Shown: one piece after another, positions 1-4,923 of the stretch
How positions within the stretch are numbered: the first letter of the stretch is position 1
Layout: each line of letters begins with the position of its first letter
Source of the DNA: Sphingomonadales bacterium
Lineage (GTDB): Bacteria; Pseudomonadota; Alphaproteobacteria; Sphingomonadales; Sphingomonadaceae
Length of the DNA stretch: 7,446 nucleotides
Assembly (NCBI GenBank): GCA_025360285.1
Contig: JANYCM010000392.1
Span: 1-7,446, forward strand
Reading direction: 5' to 3'
Translations under genes and position numbers: made by a program
The notes under the pieces: generated by a model
What the model saw: only the letters and a program-made list of their open reading frames with translations
Databases searched by the model: none
What the model was told of the DNA's origin: nothing

Positions 1-333
1 GCGAATTTCCCGGCCGCCGTGATCGACCACTACCGCGCCAATGCCAGCGTTCCGGGCGCGCTGACCGCGATGATCAACTATTACCGCGCCAACATGTCCG
101 CCATCCTTAACGAGCCGGTGGTGCCGATCACCATGCCCACCTTGATGGTCTGGGGCGAACAGGATGTCGCGCTCGATATCGCCCTGACCTGCGGCTATGG
201 GCCGTTGGTCGATGATTTCACCCTGGTTACCCTGCCAGAGGCCTCGCATTGGGTGCAGCAGGATGCGCCCGAAGCGGTCAATGCGGCACTGCGGGACTGG
301 TTAGGCGCAAAGTTGCCGCGAGGGCCCGGCTGA
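1..333 (+). CDS. Alpha/beta-fold hydrolase, C-terminal part (epoxide hydrolase / haloalkane dehalogenase-like)
   Basis: The reading frame is open from the first base and ends at TGA 331-333, so the N-terminal part, including the nucleophile elbow, lies outside the window. The visible 110 residues match the last third of an alpha/beta-hydrolase. They contain a cap-domain tail rich in Tyr (INYYRAN, about residues 25-31), the strand and turn PTLMVWGEQD with the probable catalytic acid or structural Asp at visible residue 55, and the catalytic-His loop LPEASHWVQQDAPE with His at residue 83. The ASHWVQQDAPE.VN..L.DWL ending is typical of epoxide hydrolases and (halo)alkane dehalogenases. Without the nucleophile (Asp versus Ser) the reaction cannot be decided. 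A GC-rich hairpin follows 7 nt after the stop, so the gene may be transcribed separately from the downstream VOC gene, 84 bp away on the same strand. Confidence 0.88.
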   Translation, partial: ANFPAAVIDHYRANASVPGALTAMINYYRANMSAILNEPVVPITMPTLMVWGEQDVALDIALTCGYGPLVDDFTLVTLPEASHWVQQDAPEAVNAALRDWLGAKLPRGPG

Positions 334-340
334 AGCGCGT

Positions 341-368
341 GGCGCCTCCCGTCCGGGCGGGTGGCGCC
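341..368 (+). terminator. GC-rich hairpin after the hydrolase gene, possible terminator or attenuating stem
   Basis: Seven bases after the stop codon, GGCGCC (341-346) pairs with GGCGCC (363-368). After one T-T mismatch, CCCG (348-351) pairs with CGGG (358-361), leaving a 6-nt loop. No T-run follows, only GTTTCC about 7 nt further on, so this is not a textbook intrinsic terminator. It may mark a 3' end or simply stabilise it. The hairpin contains the GTG at 361, which argues against that codon being the start of the next gene. Confidence 0.4.
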
Positions 369-396
369 CTGGCAGTTTCCGCTTGCGCCGGCAAAG

Positions 397-408
397 TTGT
401 CCGGACAA
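397..408. promoter_or_regulatory. Perfect 12-bp palindrome TTGTCCGGACAA, candidate operator
   Basis: TTGTCCGGACAA reads identically on both strands and ends 9 bases before the GTG (418) proposed as start of the VOC gene. Short perfect palindromes of this form just upstream of a catabolic unit are typical binding sites for dimeric regulators of the TetR or GntR type. No regulator gene is present in the window, and no clear -35/-10 pair could be placed around it. The function is therefore inferred from position and symmetry alone. Confidence 0.3.
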
Positions 409-417
409 ACTGATGCC

Positions 418-1329
418 GTGAGCACAGATTTTGACACCCAGGGCCGCATCAAATGCGGCACCATCTCGGCACCGGCCTTTGCCGCCAGCCTGGCCGATTA
501 TACCGGGCTGCTGGGGCTCGACATTGCCGAATCAGGCATCGTCACCCCCGATCTTGCCGCCGCCTGGGGCTGCCCCGGCAGCGCCGGCATGCGCACGGCC
601 TTGCTCACCCCCGCCGACGGCAACCCCGCCTTTCTGCGGCTGGTCGAAGCAACGCCGGTGCCGGATTTCCGCCCGCTCAGAAGTTACGGCTGGGCGGCGT
701 TCGAACATACCGTCGCCGATTGCGACGCGCTGTTCGCCGATATCCGCACCGCCCCCGGCTTCACCGTCATCGGGGAACCCAAGCTGGTGCCGGGATTTGA
801 TAATTTCATCCCGTTCCAGGTAACCGGGCGCGGCGGCGAAGTCCTGTATCTCAACCAGGTGCTGAAATCCGGCATGTCCGATCTCGATCTGCCGCACACC
901 AAAGCGCGCGTCGACCAGATGTTCATCGCCATTCTCGCCGCCCCCGACCGTGCTGCGGCCTTGGCCTTTCACACCGATGTTCTCGGCTTTGAAGCCGGCG
1001 ATACCTGGTCGATCCCCTATAGCGTCATCAACAACAGCTTCGGCCTGCCCGCCGACACCATCACCGACATGACGATGACCAGGATCGGCCGGATGCCGGG
1101 CAGCGAGATCGACCAATATCCCGCCGCCGCCACGCTACGCCCCACCGCGCCGGGCGAACTGCCCCCCGGCAATGCGATGATCAGCTTCATCTGTGCCAGC
1201 CTCGATGCCATCACCGCGCCCTTCCTCGCCCCGCCGCAGCGGCGTGATGGCCCGCTTTATGCCGGCAGGCGGACAGCGACACTGCGCGGTGCGGCCGGCG
1301 AACTGATCGAGCTTATCGAAGCGGCATGA
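418..1329 (+). CDS. VOC-family protein with two glyoxalase/dioxygenase-fold modules
   Basis: This 303-residue protein carries two consecutive VOC-type modules, at about residues 13-147 and 165-300. The helix-turn signatures are FAASLADYTGLLGL in the first and AALAFHTDVLGF in the second. The closing strands are EVLYLNQV and ELIELIEA. VOC proteins bind a metal in a beta-alpha-beta-beta-beta cup and include glyoxalase I, extradiol dioxygenases and epimerases. Here the usual His of the first strand is missing from both modules (module 2 has VDQMFIAIL), so metal binding and catalysis are uncertain. GTG 418 is preferred because the alternative GTG at 361 lies inside a hairpin and would add 19 residues unlike the family. 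No good Shine-Dalgarno precedes either. The stop overlaps the next gene's start (ATGA), so the two are probably translated together. No substrate can be assigned. Confidence 0.82.
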   Translation: MSTDFDTQGRIKCGTISAPAFAASLADYTGLLGLDIAESGIVTPDLAAAWGCPGSAGMRTALLTPADGNPAFLRLVEATPVPDFRPLRSYGWAAFEHTVADCDALFADIRTAPGFTVIGEPKLVPGFDNFIPFQVTGRGGEVLYLNQVLKSGMSDLDLPHTKARVDQMFIAILAAPDRAAALAFHTDVLGFEAGDTWSIPYSVINNSFGLPADTITDMTMTRIGRMPGSEIDQYPAAATLRPTAPGELPPGNAMISFICASLDAITAPFLAPPQRRDGPLYAGRRTATLRGAAGELIELIEAA

Positions 1330-2747
1330 GCATCACCCGCCACTTCGTCGATGTCCGTAACCCCGATGGCAGCAAGCGCCGCGTGCATTATCGCCGCGCC
1401 GGCACCGGGCCCGTGGTCGTGCTGGTCCACCAGAGCCCGCGTTCGGGGGCCGAATATGAAGCCCTGATCCGTCACTGGGCAGCGGATTTCACCTGCCTGG
1501 CCCCTGATACGCCGGGCTTTGGCGAATCGGCACCGCTGCCGCTCGCCGCCCCGCATGTGAATGATTATGCCGATGCCGTGTTGGCCTTCATGGACGCGCT
1601 GGGGCTGGACAAGGCCGGCGCCTATGGCACGCATTCGGGCGCCATCACGCTGATCACCGCCGCCAAGCGCGCCCCGCAGCGCTTCGCTGCCATCGCCGCC
1701 AATGGCTATGCGGTATGGACCGATGCCGAACGCGCCGATTTCGGCGCGAATTACACCCCGCCTTTCGTGCCCCTGGCCTATGGCGAACATCTCGCCTGGG
1801 TGTGGCACCGCATCCGCGAACAAAGCTGGTTCTTCCCCTGGTATGCGGCGGACGATGCCCATCGCCTGCCCGGCGCGCATGATGAGGCGGCGCTGAACCA
1901 TGCCATGGTGATGGATGTGCTGGCGGCCGGCGGTTCCTATGCCCAGGGCTATGCGGCGATGTTGCAGGCGCCGCGCGACCTGCCCGAACCGGGTGCCGAA
2001 ACCCCGCCCGTTTACATCATGGGCCGCAACGGCGATCCGTTGCAGGCGCATGTTGATCGGCTGGGCGATCTGCCGCCGAACTGGCAGGCCGGCAAACTGG
2101 TCAGCGATAATGATGTCGAAGCGGCGGCGCGGCTATGGCTGCTGGCGCACCCTGCCGCCGCCTTGCCGATGCCGCGCGCACCGGATGATCAGGGCTATGT
2201 CGCCGTCACAGACTTTGGCCAGTTGCACTGGCTGGGCGACCGCGCCGCCGGCACATTGGTGCTGCACGCGCCGGGCAGTGCGGCGGAAATGGTGGCACGG
2301 CCGGGGGTGCTGGCCATCGACCTGCCGGGCCATGGGTTGAGCGATGGCTTTGCCGCCGCGCCGGCGAGCCTTGCGGCGATCACCGATGTGCTGGCGCGCG
2401 GGCTGGATTCACTGCTGACCGCTGGCCTGACGCATATCGAAGGCGATGGCGCGTCGGCGGCGTTGGCGACGGCGCTGGCCGCGCGCCTCGGCACGGCAGC
2501 CGTCGCCACCGGCGGCATTGCGCGTGCCTGGCCCGATCTGTCGCCCGATCGTTTCGGCAGCCATCTGATGCGCGCCTGGGGCCTGGCCCGCGCCGAAGTC
2601 GCCTTTGCCCCCTGGGATGCGGTGTCGGTAGCCACTGCCCGGCCGATGGCACCCGGCGACCATGATCCGCAGCGGTTGCACCGCCGGGCACTCGCGGCGC
2701 TGCGGGCGCGGCATGTGCCGGAACTGCTGGGCCTACTGGACGAGTAA
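1326..2747 (+). CDS. Atypical alpha/beta-hydrolase with His at the nucleophile position and a degenerate second hydrolase half
   Basis: The 473-residue protein begins at ATG 1326, overlapping the VOC stop by ATGA. Residues 29-70 look like an alpha/beta-hydrolase: strand VVVLVHQSPRSG, then APDTPGFGES. The expected G-x-Ser-x-G elbow is G101-T-H103-S-G105, which puts His at the nucleophile position and Ser one residue later. The acid-bearing loop YIMGRNGDPL (Asp237) is present. No clear catalytic-His loop follows it. From memory, a subset of hydrolase-like proteins pairs an HQ(T/S)PRS motif with G-x-H-(T/S)-G. Residues 289-470 resemble a second, shorter hydrolase start: GTLVLHAPGSA, then LAIDLPGHGLSDG (329-341) and an elbow-like EGDGASAAL without a Ser nucleophile. 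Normal Ser-esterase chemistry is therefore doubtful. It may be a lyase or isomerase-like enzyme, or a binding protein. The 3' end converges on the di-iron gene 12 bp away. Confidence 0.85.
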   Translation: MSITRHFVDVRNPDGSKRRVHYRRAGTGPVVVLVHQSPRSGAEYEALIRHWAADFTCLAPDTPGFGESAPLPLAAPHVNDYADAVLAFMDALGLDKAGAYGTHSGAITLITAAKRAPQRFAAIAANGYAVWTDAERADFGANYTPPFVPLAYGEHLAWVWHRIREQSWFFPWYAADDAHRLPGAHDEAALNHAMVMDVLAAGGSYAQGYAAMLQAPRDLPEPGAETPPVYIMGRNGDPLQAHVDRLGDLPPNWQAGKLVSDNDVEAAARLWLLAHPAAALPMPRAPDDQGYVAVTDFGQLHWLGDRAAGTLVLHAPGSAAEMVARPGVLAIDLPGHGLSDGFAAAPASLAAITDVLARGLDSLLTAGLTHIEGDGASAALATALAARLGTAAVATGGIARAWPDLSPDRFGSHLMRAWGLARAEVAFAPWDAVSVATARPMAPGDHDPQRLHRRALAALRARHVPELLGLLDE

Positions 2748-2759
2748 CCTCGATTGCCG

Positions 2760-3560
2760 TCAGGCCAGCGCCCCGCGCCAGCGCATCACGCCGCGCATCG
2801 CCAGCGATCCCGCCGCCAGCGCCGGGCCGCGCGGCGAAAGACCAATGGCGCGCAGCAACATCCGCACCCCTGATTCGACATGGCCGGGCGTGTACAGCCG
2901 CGCCACCAGGCCATTATAGGTCCGGGCATGGGCGCGCGGCCGGCACGGCGGTGCCTCCGGCCCGGCGATGTTGGCGGCATACCAGGCCCAGCCCAGTTCC
3001 TCGTCACCGGTTTCGGCCAGCCGGGTCGCGACAACCTTCAGCGCCGCGGGCCGCCCGATGCGGGCATAGCGCCGGCCATGATCGGCGAACAATTTGTAAT
3101 GGCGGAATTCATCGGCGGCGATGCGCGCCGTGATCGCCTTCAGCACCGGTTCCTGCGCCGCATCACGCAGCGCTGAATAGAAACTCGACGTGCCGGTTTC
3201 GACAACCTGGCGGGCCACCAGTTCGGCAGCGCGGGAACCGCGCACCGAACCGCCATCGCCGGCCGGAATCGCATAGCCGGCGCGAAAATGCCCCAGCGCC
3301 GTTTCCAGATCAAACCCCGGATCGGCCAGCGCCGCCCAGCGGCCGAGCGCGGCGCCGTGCTGGCGCTCCTCCGCCCCCCAGTCCTGCGCCGCGGCCAGGA
3401 AGGGCGCATCGCCGGCAAACACCGCTTCCAGATAGGCGACATAATCCGCCGCATTGGCCTCGACGAGCGCCGATGTCTTGACGATGGCGAGCAGATTGCG
3501 ATCAACCTTGCCGGCATCGAACGCCGACCAGTCGATGTCATCCAGTGTCCAGTGCGCCAA
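2760..3560 (-). CDS. Ferritin-like di-iron protein
   Basis: The product is 266 residues long when started at TTG 3560-3558. It shows the four-helix di-iron pattern: E34 in ALVEANAADY, E65-x-x-H68 in GAEERQH, E121 in VVETGTSSFY and E151-x-x-H154 in DEFRHY. These six ligands are what ferritin-like oxygenases, desaturases and rubrerythrins use to bind two irons. There is no rubredoxin domain and no membrane segment. The C-terminal 60 residues (RTYNGLVARLYTPGHVESG...) are basic and may form extra helices. A strong Shine-Dalgarno GGGAGG (3572-3567) sits 6 nt before the TTG, and the resulting MAHWTLDDIDW is a natural N-terminus. An ATG 21 bases upstream (3581) has no ribosome site, and the GGGAGG lies inside its frame. 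The gene probably has its own promoter, being cut off from gcdH by a hairpin. Substrate unknown; a small oxidase or oxygenase, or a stress-linked ferritin-like protein, is possible. Confidence 0.88.
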   Translation of the reverse strand: MAHWTLDDIDWSAFDAGKVDRNLLAIVKTSALVEANAADYVAYLEAVFAGDAPFLAAAQDWGAEERQHGAALGRWAALADPGFDLETALGHFRAGYAIPAGDGGSVRGSRAAELVARQVVETGTSSFYSALRDAAQEPVLKAITARIAADEFRHYKLFADHGRRYARIGRPAALKVVATRLAETGDEELGWAWYAANIAGPEAPPCRPRAHARTYNGLVARLYTPGHVESGVRMLLRAIGLSPRGPALAAGSLAMRGVMRWRGALA

Positions 3561-3588
3561 GCCGTGCCTCCCAAAATCCATCGCGGGG

Positions 3589-3617
3589 CCGATACGAAAT
3601 ACCGCCCGTAACGGCAA
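3589..3617 (-). promoter_or_regulatory. Candidate sigma-70-type promoter for the ferritin-like gene
   Basis: On the minus strand TTGCCG (3617-3612) is followed after 17 bp by TATCGG (3594-3589). This would start transcription near 3582, giving a leader of about 20 nt ahead of the GGGAGG-served TTG start at 3560. The -10 match is poor (TAT only). The motif TTGCCGTT also occurs once more upstream, around 3640-3647, followed after 16 bp by TAAGGC, an alternative pair. Position supports it more than sequence does. Confidence 0.25.
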
Positions 3618-3661
3618 TTGGCCTTAAAACGACATGAACAAACGGCAAGGTTGGATCACCA

Positions 3662-3693
3662 CCCGACATTCCAGCCCTCGCTGGAATGTCGGG
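3662..3693 (-). terminator. Perfect 14-bp stem hairpin after gcdH, terminator or REP-like element
   Basis: Bases 3662-3675 pair without mismatch with 3680-3693 around a four-base loop (CCTC). On the minus strand it begins 11 nt after the gcdH stop. A second small stem, GGGGC-AAG-GCCCC (3691-3703), lies between it and the stop and overlaps its base, so the two could compete. No T-run follows on either strand, so it is better called a terminator-like or 3'-end-protecting stem. The ATTCCAGC...GCTGGAAT core resembles dispersed palindromes common in alphaproteobacterial genomes, recalled from memory. Confidence 0.5.
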
Positions 3694-3704
3694 GCAAGGC
3701 CCCC

Positions 3705-4923
3705 TCAGAAAAACGCCTGCAACCCGGTCTGCGCCCGGCCGAGGATCAGCGCATGAACATCGTGCGTGCCTTCATAGGTGTTGACCGCCTCCAGATTCAT
3801 CACATGGCGGATGACATGATATTCGTCCGAAATGCCGTTGCCGCCGTGCATGTCGCGCGCCTCCCGCGCGATCGCCAGCGCCTTGCCGCAATTGTTGCGC
3901 TTCAACAGGCTGATCGCCTCGGGCGCCAGTTTGTGATCGTCCATCAACCGCCCCGCCGCCAGCGCCAGCGTCAGCCCCAGCGTGATCTCCGTCTGCATGT
4001 CGGCGAGTTTCTTCTGGATCAGCTGCGTTGCCGCCAGCGGCCGGCCGAACTGCTTGCGGTCAAGCGTATAGTGCCGCGCCGCGTGCCAGCAGAATTCCGC
4101 TGCGCCCATCGCCCCAGCCAATGCCATAGCGCGCATTGTTGAGGCAGCCGAACGGCCCCGCCAGCCCATCGACGCCCGCCAGCAGGCGCTCGGCCGGCAG
4201 ATGCACATCGGCGAGCACAATCTCCCCGGTCACGCCGGCGCGCAGGCTGAACTTGCCCTCGATCTTCGGCGTCGTGAAACCAACATCGCCGCGTTCGACG
4301 ACAAAGCCCCGGATCCGGTCATCGTCGCACTTGGCCCAGATCACCGCCACATCGGCGAGCGGCGAATTGGTGATCCACATCTTGGCACCGTTCAGCACAT
4401 AACCGCCCGGCACCGCCCGCGCCCGGGTCTTCATGCCGCCAGGGTCCGACCCGGCATCGGGCTCGGTCAGCCCGAAGCAGCCGATCAACTCGCCCGACGC
4501 GAGGCCGGGCAGATATTTCAGCCGCTGCGCCTCCGACCCATAGGCCCAGATCGGATACATCACCAGGCTCGACTGGACGCTCATCGCCGACCGATAGGCG
4601 CTGTCCACCCGCTCGACTTCACGAGCGATCAGACCATAGGCGACATAGGAGGCCCCGGCGCAGCCATAACCTTCGATCGTCGGCCCCAGCAGGCCGGCCT
4701 GGCCGAATTTCTTCATGAGGTCAGGATCGAAGCTTTCGTGGCGGTTGGCCAGCTTGACCACCGGCATCAGCTCGGCATCGCAGAAGGCCCGCGCGCCGTC
4801 CTGGATCATCCGCTCCTCATCGCTCAATTGGGCGGTGAGCAGCAACGGGTCCTGCCAGTCAAAACGCGGCCATTTCGGCGCCTGGTGCTGGGTTTCGGGG
4901 GTGAAAGCTGTCTGGCTGCTCAT
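3705..4923 (-). pseudogene. gcdH: Glutaryl-CoA dehydrogenase, interrupted by an apparent 2-nt deletion
   Basis: The two reading frames joined near 4110 encode a complete glutaryl-CoA dehydrogenase of about 406 residues. This FAD enzyme converts glutaryl-CoA to crotonyl-CoA and CO2 in lysine and tryptophan breakdown. The first frame gives residues 1-271, including SAYRSAMSVQSS with the substrate-binding Arg111, CFGLTEPDAGSDPGG (flavin site), KMWITNSP, and GCLNNARYGIGWG. The second frame resumes at AMGAAEFCWH and includes TLDRKQFGRPLAA, RNNCGKAL, GGNGISDEYHVIRH, and NTYEGTHDVHALILG with the catalytic Glu385. Homologues read W-G-A-(L/M)-G-A-A-E-F here, so GC seems to be missing from a GGCGCGATGG context. 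Unrepaired, the first frame ends at 4060 with 287 residues and loses the catalytic Glu. The start is ATG 4923 with GGAG 7 nt upstream, overlapping the previous stop (TGATG). Sequencing error or a true lesion cannot be told apart here. Confidence 0.9.

Noticed and set aside
361..417. Upstream GTG (361) as start of the VOC gene, adding 19 residues
   Set aside because: The codon lies inside the 341-368 hairpin, has no ribosome site, and the extra residues (APWQFPLAPAK...) do not look like a VOC N-terminus.
1257..2051. 264-residue open frame on the minus strand opposite the tandem hydrolase
   Set aside because: It is an antisense shadow of a strongly supported coding frame in high-GC DNA, and its Gly/Arg/His-rich composition has no recognisable motif.
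4100..4115. Programmed ribosomal frameshift in gcdH
   Set aside because: No slippery heptamer, stalling codon or downstream structure with a known arrangement is evident, and members of this family are not known to be frameshifted. A 2-nt deletion or error explains it more simply.
3705..4220. The second gcdH frame as an independent gene with its own start
   Set aside because: It begins mid-domain, upstream residues are not family-like, and no ribosome site precedes any internal ATG. It is the displaced 3' part of gcdH.
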